Origin: Capitulum mitella
Lineage: Eukaryota > Arthropoda > Thecostraca > Pollicipedomorpha > Pollicipedidae
Assembly (NCBI GenBank): GCA_030062745.1
Contig: CP099839.1
Coordinates: 13,054,544-13,118,543 of the forward strand
Length of the DNA: 64,000 nt
Direction of reading: 5' to 3'
Shown here piece by piece: positions 10,054 through 23,600 of this stretch. How positions within the stretch are numbered: the first letter of the stretch is position 1; each line of letters starts with the position of its first letter. The notes beneath the pieces were generated by a model that was given only the letters and a program-made list of their open reading frames with translations, had not been told where the DNA came from and did not search any database. The translations under genes and the position numbers were made by a program.

Positions 10054-12243
10054 TTGGCATTATGAGGCGGCGGCGGCGGCCCGGCCGTCGGAACGTGCTG
10101 GCATCTCTGTCCAGCGCAGGACACTGGAAGGACGTATCGGCTGCGCCCAGTTGGCGACAGCAGGGTCGGAACAGAAAGGACCAGAACAAAGCGGAACTTT
10201 CGGTACCGCCCGACCATGTCTGGGCAACGCGTTATTATGTTCAGGAGATCGCTTCATCGGCAGTGCTCCGTCTTTACGAGGAACTAATTTTCAAACCGGC
10301 ACCTCGGGTCGACATGCAACACTGCTGTCACATGACAGACAGCACTCAGACAGTGTTCGGCGCATGGCGACGGCACTTTTTGAGCCGGCAGCGCGCTGCA
10401 GCTCCGACTCCGGCGCCGGCGACATCAGCTGTAGGGTTTCCGGCCGGGGGACCGCGTGGGCGCCGGGGGTCCGGTCGATACGCCACTGGCTAATCGGGGC
10501 AGATCCGAGCCAAGAAGCCGGCAGGAGTGGACCGGTCGTTGCCCCGAGAGTCTCCCATGACATTTTCAGCCCTGTCGGCACCGTCCGCGGCTATTGGAGT
10601 GGGAGACCGAGGGACGTGAACCGGAAATTCCGCCCCTCCGCCCCTCCCCTCGCTTGCCCCATGGAACAAAGCATTTTGATGAGGAATAATGAAGCAACGT
10701 AGGCGAAACGTTTCCTAACATTTTCCTTGTCAATCCCGTAATTTATTAAGGAAAGTTCCCAAACAATCAATAGGAGGAAAGCACACCAGAAGCGTTCAAA
10801 CGACGTCCATATTCAAATAAAAACTCTTCCTGGGTGAGTGACACCAGTTGATTTATTCCAGCTCTGTAAAAACAGAAGGCGCACTGCATGTGCATGGATG
10901 GCCTGATTATGACATTTTCGCGTTTCGCAGGTTCTGCGTGAAAGAGAAATCGAACAAAGCGTTCTTCTGTTCTGCCATACCTGTTCAGCTTATGGCCTTG
11001 AGTCCGTTGGCAATAACAGTTAGACCTGTGAACCAGAATGCGTCCCATACGGCCAATTTTGTATGATTTTCCTTTAGAATGCCGGATCGAGCCGAACCGT
11101 TCCATCCTTAGCCTCTGAGTCCACTGTTTCCTCTGTACCCAGGTTCCCGATAAAAACTTGGAGTCGTAAATCCGACATCGTGTGGTCATGTACCGTAACG
11201 AGGAAAATGTGTGAGGATTCCGGCAAACGGCTGGCTGCAGCTTCGTGAGTTACAAATTAAACGTCAATCATGCATGACCGTTTGTCCAAGCCACGTTTGA
11301 GCTGGATCCAATTGGAGCAGATTAGCCAACATTTATGACGCGACAGCTTGTTTCGTGATGTCTCAAACGGGGGCAGTCATTACAAAGTCGTGTCAAGGCG
11401 AAGCGGATAACAATGACGAAAGCCAGCCGGTCGTGAGAGGCAAGTGTAATGCTGTGGCTCTCCTACGATGACGATGGCTCGCTGAGTACAGAAGTGGCCG
11501 ACGGAAAAAGAGAGGCTAAGGATGGAATGAGAACTCACAAAAAGCATAGGTGGGCGAGATGGAGCAGCCGAGGAGTTGGTCGAAAGCAGCGCGTTTTTGC
11601 CATCTGTTGACGTACGCCAGACGGGAGGGAAAGATGAGGGGTGAAAGGGACGGTGTCTTTGTCCACGACGGCCAGCGTGCGAGGGAGGGGAGTAAGAGCG
11701 AGAGCGAGAACGACCGATCGAGAGAGGGAGAGAGAGAGACCATCCATCGTATGAAGAGGAAGAAAACAGAGCCTTGTCTGTTTTGAACCGGACCGTAATA
11801 AACATCCATGCACGTGAGCGTGAGCAAACATAAACCAACCCGAGATGAAAGGGAGCGTTGCAGACTACTGCACCAACGGTGGCAGACAAAGACGTCCTTT
11901 GGTGTATCAGAATGTAGTGAAACGCCCCTGGGGTAGCAGGCCACGGTAAATAAACAGAATTTTCATTTTCATCCGGCGCTGACTGAACCGAAAGACCGCA
12001 ATGGACGACGAACCAGTCGCCTGCAGTAAAAGTACCGTGTCCTGTAAGACAGAATTCCCTCCGGTCCGACCTCTAGCAGACGTCAGTACGCCCTGTCTGC
12101 GAGATGCCTCGACCTCCGCAGGCGACGGCGTGACTCTGCTCGCATTAGCATGGTCCACCGGAGGCTTCAAAGCTCACTGTTCCGTAACTAATATCCCACC
12201 GGTGCCGGCCCCGATCCTGGGGGCCGCCGCCAAGCGGAGCAGC
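10054..12243. other. Intergenic stretch upstream of Myo61F
   Basis: GC-rich to about 10640, then mixed composition. Open frames here (for example 9899-10702 on plus and 10767-11189 on minus) show no family motif, and no splice-linked exons were found. A purine-rich tract with GAGAGA runs lies at about 11690-11745. Confidence 0.55.
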
Positions 12244-12465
12244 GCGGCGTTCTCGGCGCGGAGCCGCGGCCGACTCCCCTCTGCGGCGTTCTCGGCGCAG
12301 GGCCGCGGCCGACTCCCCTCTGCGGCGTTCTCGGCGCGGAGCCGCGGCCGACTCCCCTCTGCGGCGTTCTCGGCGCGGAGCCGCGGCCGACCCCCTCTGC
12401 GGCGTTCTCGGCGCAGGGCCGCGGTCGGCTCCCCTCTGCGGCGTGCTCGGCCGTGCCGCGAGGGT
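12244..12465. repeat. 39-bp GC-rich minisatellite, five units plus a decayed one
   Basis: Units begin GCGGCGTTCTCGGCGC at 12244, 12283, 12322, 12361 and 12399; the fourth is one base short. A degenerate sixth unit follows at 12438. As 39 is a multiple of three, long frames stay open on both strands (12001-12618 plus, 12188-12895 minus). Repeat-driven openness is the likelier explanation than a gene. Confidence 0.9.
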
Positions 12466-13431
12466 GGCTCGTTTGCACGGTGGACACCTCTCTCATCCCG
12501 CCGGCTGGCTCCGCGGTGCGGCCGGCGGCAGTCCAGTCCCGGCAGAAGTCCGAGACATGGTCCGTCTCGGCAGACGTTGGTACCGCAGACACGCAGGCAC
12601 GCCACTGGCCGGGGATGAGGCAGGCGGGGGAGTTGGCCGTGGAATGGGAACAGGTGCAGAGGCGGGTACGACCGGCTATGTTCTTCATGTCGGTGCTATT
12701 GATCCGCGACGTTTCAGCAGGCTTAATGAGCTTGATCGTCTTATGAACAGTGTAGGTTGCCAGTACAGACCGGCTCACATCACGTCGTAATCGGTATCCG
12801 GCGCGCCACTCTCTGGATGACAGGTGATAGCCCTCGTGTTTTCGTTTTGTTTTGCTTTGCTTTTGTTCCGCCTGGGAACATTTGAAGCAAAGCAATCGTC
12901 ATATTTTCAAGACTTCTAAACACCCCACTTTTTTAAACTCCATGCGCGACTGGACGCATCACCCTGTAGCCCATCTTCCCCACATCAGACGTAGAGATTA
13001 GACACCAGACCAGACACCCGACCAACAATGTTTTTGCTCTGCACGCGGACAGGAGACGGCCAGGAGCCGTCCATCCCGTGCCTACGTTGTCGGTTTGCGT
13101 TTCCGTGTCCGGAGAAAACGGACAGTTCCGGGAAAGACGGGATGCGGTCACCACCAGCATCTGCTCCCGTTCCTGTTGCACTGCGGTCCTGGGCCTGACG
13201 GAAGCGTCAGAGGCCGGACGTCAGAGCAGAGGGGCCGGAAGGTGCCCTCTCGTGGTGTCATCTCGGAAGGTGAAGTCATGGTTCGAAGACACGCGTAGCC
13301 GAGTCATAGTGTCGGATCCTCTGACTCGTGAGTGGCTTTACGCGGCATTGCTCATTGCTCAGTCTAAGTCACAAAAAACGACGAGGATTAATGACCGGCT
13401 GAAGAGATTACCACCATTCATCTTTAACCAT

Positions 13432-13432
<1 letters not shown>

Positions 13433-13462
<30 letters not shown>

Positions 13463-13483
13463 GCCCGTCCGTCCGTCCGTCTG

Positions 13484-13540
<57 letters not shown>

Positions 13541-13567
13541 TCTCTCTCTTTCTCTCTCTCTCTCTCT
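13433..13567. repeat. CTGT/CCGT then CT microsatellite
   Basis: Seven or so TCTG units, several TCCG units and a long CT run. It gives artificial open frames on both strands. Confidence 0.97.
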
Positions 13568-15640
13568 GTATTTGCAGCAATTTGGCAATCATCGGGCGCG
13601 CATTTTCGCTTCCCTAAAGTCAGTCACGGTCTCAGATTCCTCCTTGTGGTCGCCGACTGACAGTTAAAAACGGACCGTTCCGCTTCATTAGAGCCGCAGC
13701 ACAAGGCCAGAGGGTCAACGGGGCGATGGATGGCTGGTCGTGTGATGCCTTTTTACGATTTAATTCGTGCCACGCCTGCACACAAGGTCACCTGTGTCCA
13801 GCGACAGAGTGAAAGGCGAGTTTTTGCCGTCGTTCTTCATCGTCCAGGAGAACGAGGTCGCGAGGGTTGACTCTGTGACTGACGGGCAGACAAATGGTCA
13901 TCGCTCCTCGCTTTAATCTGCGAAAGTCCTCGGGTGTTGAGCCTATGCTCATTTGCAGTACCGTAGTCAGGATGTGCGAAAATGGGCTGAACAGGCTTTC
14001 ATCAAAACGCCAAGAAAATACCAAAACATTTGGCCAAAAGCCCGGTAAATAGCACAGTATTTTCGTAAAACTGGTGATCGAGGTTCCTTCATCCAGGGGA
14101 CCTGCCTGACCAGGTGACTTATCATTGCTAAATGCTTTCTCAACGTTTCACTGCGCCTGACGCCAATTGCATCCCCGCTGTGAGGAATCAGTCAGGAGAT
14201 GATGGCGTGTCCGTGTCGTGCACTGATCACAGATCAGGCAGCGCTGATCTTTGATCTCCCCTGGACCGGATGGCGGGACGGCAGCGTAAAACACGCCCGG
14301 CACATCGCCCACTATCTTATCCGACACCAGTTCGTAAGACCCTCGACATCTGCAGTCAACATAGCACCGACAGGCCCTGCTCCACCGTGTTTATCGGCTC
14401 ATGGGCCGCGATGGCCAGCCGCAATTTCGAGAGATAAGATACGCGTATCGCGGGATTTTCGTTGCATGTCGCCGCGCACGTGAAGTCACCTTCACTTTTT
14501 CCGATGCGAGACAGCTGGCTATCGGAGCGCAGACGCTTAGCACAGGCCGGTGGTCAAGGTTCCTCAAGTGGCTTCACGAACATCTAAGACAGCTTGTCCA
14601 AGTGATTCTACCAGCATGCCATATGGGCGAGAATAAAGAGCAGTTCGAAACAAATTAAAAATGTGGTTATTTCCAAAATGTGAGTGACGCCAGCCAAACC
14701 AGCCCTCGGCTGACTGGATGGCTAAAATTTCAAATGTTTGACTTGAGTTCAGGCAGAACATACCTATATCACTGGACAAATCCCAGACTCCATCCAAACC
14801 AAGATGCATCAGCAAGACCTCAAAGCCTCTTCAACCCTACCCCCCGGCCGCGAGCGCGGCCACCCACACGGTCTTTGGCCGCTGGGGACTGCCCCATCTC
14901 GTGCAGCCAGTCCGCCTCACGCCGGCCGCAGTGTGTCACGCCAGGCCGGCTGACCCCGGCGGCGCGCCCGGCCGGCCCCGACTGCGCCGCCGCCGCCGAA
15001 CAACGCCCTCGACGGCGGGGCGACCGCAGCCCGCCGACCGAGCGTGGGACGGCCGCCATCCAGGCCGCCGGCGGCCGGGTCACGGCTGCTGCAGGCCGGA
15101 ACGAGCCGCGGACGCGCCGCCCGCCCGCCGGGAAACGTGAAACGCCGCCGGGGGGACGGCCGGAGCATCACGCGGCTGAGGTACGAAAACGGCGCCTGGA
15201 GGCGGCGTGACTCACGCCCGCATTTGAATACAATCAGCGACGATGATGGATCGAGCTACCCCCTCCGTGTCCAAGTGTGGAGGAGACATCCGGTTGGCGG
15301 TCATTGCCGGCAAGTATGGCAGAAGACACGAGACCACTAAAGCCACAGCTGAGCTCACTTAGCATGGTCAGCATGACGTCTTCAGAACACCGATTTCACC
15401 AAGTGCGACACCAGCTGTCTTCCACACTTTTTTAATTTCACCCGCGCAACCTATGTCACTAGAGTCTCGACGAATGAACGCTTTTATAGCCACAGACAGC
15501 CCCCCCGTCCCAGCAAACCCACCCACACCCCAGGCATGAATCAGGCTTTCATTGATTTTTCGGGCGGATGAGTCACCGCGGGGCGCCAGGCCTCGGCCCA
15601 AATGTCGGGGTCGTCGTCGGTTTGCCGGCGAGACTCAGCA
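13568..15640. other. Intergenic, no gene recognised
   Basis: AT/GC-mixed sequence with a CpG-dense block at about 14830-15230. Nothing in the six frames resembles a known family. Confidence 0.5.
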
Positions 15641-15646
15641 TCGTCC

Positions 15647-15917
15647 AGCGTCAGCTGTTGCAGCCTCACCCGGCCGTCCCCCGTCAGCTGTTGCGGCCCA
15701 GCCCTCCACCGTCAGCCGCTGCAGTTCAGCCGTCTTCTGCGTCAGTTGTTACAGTCCAGCCAAGCCGTATACCATCAGCTGCCGCAGCCCAGCCCGGCCG
15801 TTCACCGTCAGCTGTTATAGTCCAGCCCAACTCTTCACCGTCGCCTGTTACAGTTCAACCCAGCCTTTCGTTAGCAGCTTTTACAGTTCAGCCACAACCG
15901 TCCACCGTCAACTAATT
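15647..15917 (+). repeat. Degenerate ~33-bp minisatellite (about eight units)
   Basis: Each unit carries a variant of GTCAGCTGTTACAGTCCAGCC followed by a short variable part. The plus-strand frame starting at 15552 gives an 11-residue repeat with YSPAQ-like cores, and a neighbouring frame is also open. No start context or splice link supports a protein. Confidence 0.75.
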
Positions 15918-18900
15918 CACTTGGGAAAATCAGTCTGATTAGACCCGAATCCAAACCACTCAGCGCGGCCAGACACGAGTGTCCCCTTATCCGACCCACT
16001 AGGCCAGCTCGGGTACGAGAGTCCTGGGATCCGCTCGCTCTGGAGTCGACTGTGCCCTGTCGGGGCCAGGGCCAGCGCCGGGGCCGGGCCGGGGCCGGGG
16101 CCGGGGCCCGACTCTGCGTCGTCAGGACCGCAGGCCTGGGTCGGTGCAGCAGACGCCGCCAAACCAAGGCGGGCCGCGCCCCGGCCGAGTCGGCGCCCGC
16201 CGCTCCGTATGGTGGTCAGCTGGCCGCCGGCGCCTAACGGCCATGACCCGCCGGGCCACGGCCGACCGCAGACGGCTGGCGCGGGCAGCTGCTGCAGGGA
16301 ACCGCCCCAGAGAAGTGACCTCTACAACAGGGGAGTACGGAGGAGACTGCAGTCGGCGTGAGAGATACCGCTGACTGGAGCAAACAGCAACGTCAATCTG
16401 ACGACTGACGTGATTGGTTTTTGCACGCATTCCTGATAAAGCAGCTTCGGGTCAGCAGAAGTATCACAGCTACCCACGGTACACCATCCGCTGATAAAAG
16501 GTCACTCCAAAAATTTCGTAACACCATTGAGTTTCGCCGCATTCGGTTGTCCGTGATCGCTCATTTGACGGTCTTTTCTAAGCCCGTTTCTATTGCTGAC
16601 AGCTCTTACACAGTAAAACGACAGTAGACGGAGCCAGCGCCGGGAGTTTTCAGGCCTCGTTTTCACACCAGGGACGGCTGTCAAAGTGACTGGGGGCCGA
16701 CAGACAAGAGCTTAGCCATTATGGGTCCGCGGGATAAAAAGATCCTTTTCGAACACAGAACAGCCCAGGACGAGCTGAAAGTTTTTCTGCGTCTCGTTCG
16801 CCAAAAAGAGATCTCTGGGGAGTTTGGGGAGAGATGTCGTGAAGTGGAAGCAATGCTCAGGCATCACTCCCTAGCCAAATCAACGGTAGCCAACTGGCCA
16901 GGCAGAGCTAGTCCATGATGCAATTCTAAAATCAATACAAACATTGCCAAGCAAAAATATACAAGGGCGACGGAGGACTTTCAGAGGTCTGAACCTTTCC
17001 CAGTCCAGAGACGTACGACGCCCTGGGGTAGTAGTATAGGTGGATCGGGGCTCAGAAATAAATACAAAAAACGGACCCAAAATCATTTTAAGAGGTTCCA
17101 AGCAGGAAAGGGACTTAAAAGCTCAACCAAACCTTTGAGCCATCTGCATCTGCAGAGTACATTCGACTTCGTGCCCATTCATATCGCAAGCTCTGCTCAT
17201 TCCAACGCCACTCACCATCCTAACTCCATGAGAAATGGTGACGACGCCCCCGTTCCTCGGCCATAACATGAAAACATACTCTCATATCGTAAAAGACGGC
17301 ACAGACATGCACAGCACAGGCTGCACAAAAAGTGCCATTTTCACAGGAAATCTGCCGTCAAGGATTCGAGCAACACAATGCATGAGCATGCAAAGCCAAA
17401 TGCCATATCTGATCGGCGTCATTGTTACGCCAGCCTTACAATCCGTGCATCACGCACCAAAACGGCACAAATTTGCCCTAAAATTTGACATAAAATACTT
17501 CGAACAGCGACACCACGAGCGGATTTCTTCGGCGGCCACCTGGGCGCGCCCCTGCCAGCCGCCGCGACCGGCGGGTCATCCGGCGCTGATGACACCGCCC
17601 GTCCGAGCGGACCTCGTCATCTGTTTAATGACGAGTGACTTGCAAGGTCCGCTTCACGGTCGCAGCGGCAGTTCGCCGCCGCGTCGCCTCAGCCGCGGAC
17701 AAAGTGCGATCGAGTCCCAGCGGCTTTACGCGATAGCCAGCCTAAAAAAGCACGGCTTACATACCGGGCCAGGGAAATGACAGTGGTCTGGCACGCCCAA
17801 CATTCCGACGGTCGGCGACGGCGCCCGGGAGTGGTTCCGTCCAAACAGGCCGCATCCGGCTCATCAGTTATCAGCTGATGGCTGGTTTGCGCTCGTGGTA
17901 ACGGTCGGCCCAACCCCCGAGATGTGAGATGTTGACTTTGACATGAGTGATGGGCAGTCTCTCATTACACGGCGCGAAACGGATCATGATGTCTTCTGTG
18001 GCTTGAGAGCCGTCAAAAATAAACGAGTCTAACGCAACGGCTAAGCACGCGTCAGCGCGCGGGTCAAGGCTACACCCGATGGGATCCCCAGCAGCGCACC
18101 TCAGCTCTTCGGGGGCGGTCCTGCATGTACCGCCGCTGACGCGCCAGCGGGGCGGCCGGCGGCCGCGGGCGCTCACCTGTCCGCTGCGTCCTCCCGCGGC
18201 GCTCCGTCGGCACGACTGCCGGGGGCGCGCCGGTCCGCCGGTCCGCCGCCGCCGATAGCCGACGCCCGATAGCAGCCACGGACGCGCCGGCGTCGCACGT
18301 GCCGTCCGCGTGCCGACCGCGCCGCCGCACGTCCCGCACTGGCGCCGGCGCCGCCGGCCGGCCGCCGCCGCCCGCGGCGTTCGCGGAAGTTTCGGTTAGT
18401 CACCACGCGCGCGCGCGCACGGAGCAACAGGCGAGCCAGCGCCGACGGGGAGCTGCTCGCGCGTCTCCGGCCGCCGGGCGGTTTGAATATGTGCTGGGTC
18501 ACTGCGGGCGCCGGTGCTCGCGGGCGAGGTCACAGGGACGGACGGGCGGAGGCCGGCGAGGCGGATCTGAAGCCGAGCCGTGCGTTGCAGTCTCCCGGCC
18601 GGCGCTCCTCAGCAGACTGCGCCGCACAACACGTGGAGCCGAACCGCGCGGGCCGGCCGTGTAGCGGGGAATGGGCGGCGGCCGACAGCCGGCGCCGGGT
18701 CGACCGCCGGTGACGAAACAGGGGGAGGGGCTGCAGCCTCGTCTGCAGGGGACGGCGCCGGCCGCGCGGCCGTCCGCCGCCGCTGGCTTTCACCCCCAGT
18801 CAGCCGGCGCGGCTGCGGTAACCTTAGAGGCGGTGGCACTGCTCGACCGTGAACTCGCCGGAAATGATGGACTGTGTGGGACTTGGAGCCTCGGCCGAGT

Positions 18901-20240
18901 TTCGTACACGTGCAGCACGTGATAGGGTGACTTTTCCAGGTCTGCTTTCCGTTTGCAGAGCGCGGCATCATTCCGTGTGCCAAATCGGAAGGTTCAGTGC
19001 ATTTTTATTTTCAAAATTGTGCATGCCCCGTTAGGAATAGTTTTGAGGAAATGCATTTTTTATTCAGTAATATTTGTATTTTATCCGCAACAAGTGCCGT
19101 TTCACCAAGTCTCATATTTTTACCAGAAATAATGCAGAATAGTCCCCGGAGATCCTAATTACCAAGTCGTCGAAAAGAGTACGTGAAACAGCGGATTTAA
19201 ATCGATTTAAATCGAAGATGGTGATTTTATGTGCCCAGATGGCTTTTAAAACAATGGTCCACTCTTACTGAAAGTGTCTTGTAAGCTAAATGTTTGTGAT
19301 TTTCAAACCTTAGATGGCTTGGAAATGTAGCCTGCGTTCTATCACAGCAACATGCCACCTCCATGCCGTCTACAGGCAGCTGTTTATGCGAGAAAGATGG
19401 GAAAAACGCCCGGTCGTCGTAACGCAAACCTGCGGGAGATTACGCCTGTCGGCAAGAGGCTGTCGACGTTCCGGTTCTGTTTACAATGACTCCTCTGCTT
19501 TTTGTCATGTCTCATGAATGCTACGCTCAAGATGGAATAGTCTACTCCTTTTAACCAACTGTTCTGTTGCAAGTGTTGTAACTGGTGCAGTAATACAAAA
19601 TAACTTACATGTGCGCCATTTGCCCCATCTCCCCCCCCTCCCCCTCTCTTTCTCTCCCCCTTTGCAAGCCCACATCAAACAAGTGTGTGATTCAGGTTGG
19701 ACCCAGCTCGCACTATCCAACCTTTTGATGCTGCCGCTCCGCCGTGGAGGCCCTGGCTGGCTCAGCTGATTGTCAGCTGTCACGTGCCGCCGAGCACGGC
19801 TGCCGTCCGCCATAACGACAGCCCGACTCGGTCCATTACGTCACCGGAGCGCGTTACAACAGGCCCGGCGCGGGCGTTCGAGGGGAGCGCGGGCCGTCCT
19901 CGGCCCCGTGCTGCGACTCTGACTCGACCGGCGCGGCCTGCGACTCGAGTCACAGAGCGTCTGACGGGCGCGCGGCACAGCCGCAGCTCACGTCGTCCCG
20001 CGCCATGGTCGCAGCCGGGCCGCAGCGTCCCGGAGGCTCAGGCAGGATCCTGGGTCCTGGTAATCTGCAGTATTCCTCGAGTGCTCGACTCAGAGCCCAC
20101 TGTCTCAGCTAGGATGACACGATATAGACAAGCATGGAGTGCACTGATAAAACCTGATGCAACCATGCCATGGAAGATAGCGGCAGATCCCATTCCAATG
20201 GCCAGCCGTCGGCACCTATCTTAGTGTTCAGTGATGTCTG
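15918..20240. other. Intergenic, CpG-dense blocks
   Basis: GC-rich blocks at about 16050-16340 (with a GGGGCC-like run near 16070-16110), 17520-17700, 18080-18850 and 19780-20050 alternate with ordinary sequence. The open frame 16721-16918 has no recognised relatives. Such blocks could be promoters, untranslated exons or repeats; the sequence does not decide. Confidence 0.45.
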
Positions 20241-23200
20241 GGGCACAGCCTCTGTCTTTTTCTGTCATTGTTTATTCCCTTTTTCCTCTTATTAATGAGG
20301 CCATCACGAGGCAGTTATTTTCATAAGCTGTATTGTTGGTTGGCGGGAAGGGGGAGCGGCGGTATCTCCTCTGCTGGCGTCCTGAAAAGTTTTGATATCT
20401 TCATTGATCTTTTCCTTTGTGTTATTGTTTGACCTGAGACGAGAAGTTTATCCTTTGTCTTTGCATGAGAAGGTATTAAGCAACTTCATTATTCAAGGCT
20501 CATAAAAGTGAGGGCATTGTTTAGGTTTTGTGATGTAACCGTAGGCATGGAAGCGAGGATACAATTATATGCTATCAGAGGCCAAACGAATTGCTGGTAA
20601 AAAATAAGTTTGGACGTCCGATGCAGCTGCTGCACAACGAGCTTGAGAATCTAATAAAAACAATTTAAGAAGTCTTGAAACGGTTTCGTTTTGCTGTCCT
20701 TTCTCAGATAAACAATTCGTTTCCTCTGTAAGATCAAAGTTTTGTTTAGCCACGAAAAATAGGCAACATTTGTAGATGTCGGGAGCCTTGTGGTTTGTCC
20801 GATCACCCAAAAAGAGATTGAAAACCACACTCATGAACGAAGCAATAAAGAAACAACAGGTTTAAGAGACTTATACGATCGAAGAAGAGTAGGTACGAGA
20901 ACTAAGTAGTCGATGTATTTGCTTCCGTTCTACACTACCACACTTCCGACCCGTCTGACCACAAAGCGCTCAAAGGCAATGGTTTTGGTATGCCTCAGCT
21001 TCCTTCCACCTTTTTCGGATGGTACATCAGCTTCTTAACCTCCCAGTCCTAAGCGCCGACGAAAGTTCAAATCGTTTCTGTTATCGAGACTGTACCGCCC
21101 CAGGGTGTGATTACACCAGCAAGTGCGACTTTTCTCCGAAGTTCTCATGTCACGTCCCAAAAACGAGTCATTGCCGAGGCGTAGGGGTCAATCGATGAAG
21201 CTATGGCTACGAGTAAACAACCGCGCCGACGAACTCCGCATGCGGGCCAGCCAGTGGACAGGTGACCGGTGAACAGTGTGGACCTTAGAGAGCTGGTCCG
21301 TGGAGCCGACAGTGGACAGACAACCGGTAGACAGTGTGGATCTCAGAGACCTGAGCCGTGGAGCAGCGGGTCGACCGATATCCGGCAAATGATTCTCTGG
21401 CGGTCCCTGTTGTAAGTGCAACTATCGTACATTCATACATCGTCTTGCGCGCTGTCCGGAAGAAACGCATAACGCCTCTAACTGCACCACAAGACGCTCG
21501 ATTGCTAACGTCCGGCGCTACCGTGGGCTCGGTAAATTGCTTTATGAATACAACTGGATCCATTGTAATTCATGGCATGACGGACATCCTACAAACGTAA
21601 ATGTCTCACGTCATCCCTGCGATTTTTTTTTCACTTTGGCACAAATAAAGAAACCTTTTCGGCTTGGCTTCAGCAAACACCCCGCACAAGGATGTGAGAA
21701 CAGTGTGTTCCCTGGCCTCCTCTTTGTCTGACACCCAGAAATGTGCAGAGACTGAGTTTGATCCTATATGATGCAGTACAAAATGAAAAAAAACTGTTTC
21801 TTTTGCACATTTTGCGCAATTTTACTTTATAATGTTTTATTTACCTCCTCATCAAGGGAAATGGCGAAAACGTCAACGAAACCTGAAGTATCCTCTTACA
21901 CTCACTTTCGTATTTTCCCGACACCAATTTGGCCTTTACACCACCCGAGAGATAATGCATTGCTTTTTCCTTCATTTTCCTTGTTGCAATATTTGGTGGG
22001 ACGATTCACCCTCTCCAGTGTTAATCGATAGCACTGGGTCGGAAGACATCAGAAGTGATTCATTTAAAGATCCGCAATCACGCACACACACACACACACA
22101 CACACACAAGAAAAAAACAATTCCCGGCATTGCCACTGACTGTCAATCGCTGGAGGTAAGTGCAAAGTTTTGATGTGACAGTTCTTTGTATTAATCTTTA
22201 TACCAGCAAGCAGTTGACGTTTTGGTGAAATGGAAATTCTGGAATATGTCGAAATTGTTTCAGAGCAATTCCTTCTAAGCAGTCAAGTTCACAAGCAAGT
22301 GAAACAGTTTCAGTTGAAGTCTAAAAGTTAGCTTATGTAAGGCAAAAGCTGAAGTTTTCGAGCAGTGAAGTTTCTTAGCAGCCACAAAAAAAAAACATAA
22401 AGGATCGTCTATCGACTGTTTTCAGCTAAAAGTGGAATTCCTTTGGCCATGTCACCTATATTAGAATTACGCTGGTGTCGGCAAACTGAATAGGCTATGC
22501 CTAACCTGTGCTAGCATCTAGCAGATGCTGAGATATCTGTTCTTGCATAGAAACCGCAATATTTCATTCAGTAATAAGGAGCTATATCTCGAGTTTAGTT
22601 TATTTTGTCTCCATGCAAATCTGTTGCGTGAATTGTCGTTATCCACGTTGTTCCCCGAATAGCTACAGCTTCCTGTTTCGATTGATGAAGTTTTTGAAAG
22701 CGCACCTGAGTATGACGGCATAAGGTCCCCTACTCCTAAAAACATTATCAATCGATCAATAACTACGTAAAAATGTTGCTCCTGAATCAAATCGCTTACT
22801 GTTTAATCTGACACGTCACACGCAAGAAATCGGCGAGCAGTCGCGCTCGAACAGTCCAAGAACAACCAGGGTCCCGTTGTCACTTTTCATGCTCGGTTTG
22901 TCTCGCCGATACGGAGCTACTTCGCGCGCCGGAAGGCTTTGCTCTGCAGCCCGACTTTGACGTCGTTCTTCCGTCATCGTCCCGGTTCCTGTCAGCGTCC
23001 TGTTTCGTGCCACGACCGCTGGACAATCGGGAGAAATTCGCTCGGACGGCTGGTGATCCATCGCGCGCCCGCCGACCACGTCACGCTCGCGACGGAGGCG
23101 GCGCGGCTGGACTGAATGTGACGCACGCAACGCACCGACAGTTCGCTGATGATGGACCCATAAATATCGGGTCAAGCCACTTTCCGTTAAGAGTTCAATA

Positions 23201-23555
23201 GAGAAATGTTGGTGTACGGAGCTAGTTCGCTCTTCCAGTCAACCTTCAGGCAACCCTAATCGAGCGGTGATGTCTCCATACGGACTGTAAACACCGCGCA
23301 ATTTTTCAAATCGCTTATGGTTTGTGGCAGATGAAGAAATGTTGCCACTTTTTGTATGCCATTAATTGTTCTCCAGGTGTTAAATAAATCAGCTGTGCGT
23401 TGATTATTGGCTAATTCCATAATGCATTGTTTGTGTCTAGGTTTTTCAAGGGTCGGCTTACGTCATTCGATTCCATGTGAATACGGGCGTCGTTCCGCCT
23501 TGAAGATTTCTCCGGGCAACAGTGAATCCCTCTTCGCCAGCTCAACACAGACGCC
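20241..23555. other. Intergenic / kinesin 5' region
   Basis: Mostly AT-rich. It holds two diverged copies of a ~58-bp unit (about 21254-21368), a CA microsatellite (about 22082-22108) and a GC-rich block at 22915-23125 that could be part of the kinesin promoter. No coding exon recognised. Confidence 0.5.
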
Positions 23556-23600
23556 ATGACCGAAGAGAACGTCAAAGTCGCCGTGCGCGTGCGACCATTC
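23556..23600 (+). CDS. KLP-6/KIF28 exon 1
   Basis: Fifteen codons from ATG, encoding [15 protein letters not shown], the first beta strand of the kinesin motor. No GT follows the TTC; the intron begins ATATCCTTT, the 5' site of U12-type AT-AC introns. Joining to 26061 restores RPFNSREKA. Confidence 0.92.

Noticed and set aside
9899..10702. A 267-codon plus-strand frame overlapping myosin exon 1.
   Set aside because: It is antisense to a certain coding exon and lies in a GC-rich block where stops are rare.
12001..12895. Long open frames on both strands.
   Set aside because: They are produced by the 39-bp repeat; no family motif, splice link or biased composition supports a protein.
13078..13617. 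A 179-codon plus-strand frame.
   Set aside because: Its second half is the CT/CTGT microsatellite; the first half has no recognised feature.
16721..17110. A possible transposon or small gene (plus-strand MGPRDKKILFEHRTAQ and a minus-strand frame).
   Set aside because: Neither frame shows a motif I can name, and there are no ends or splice links.
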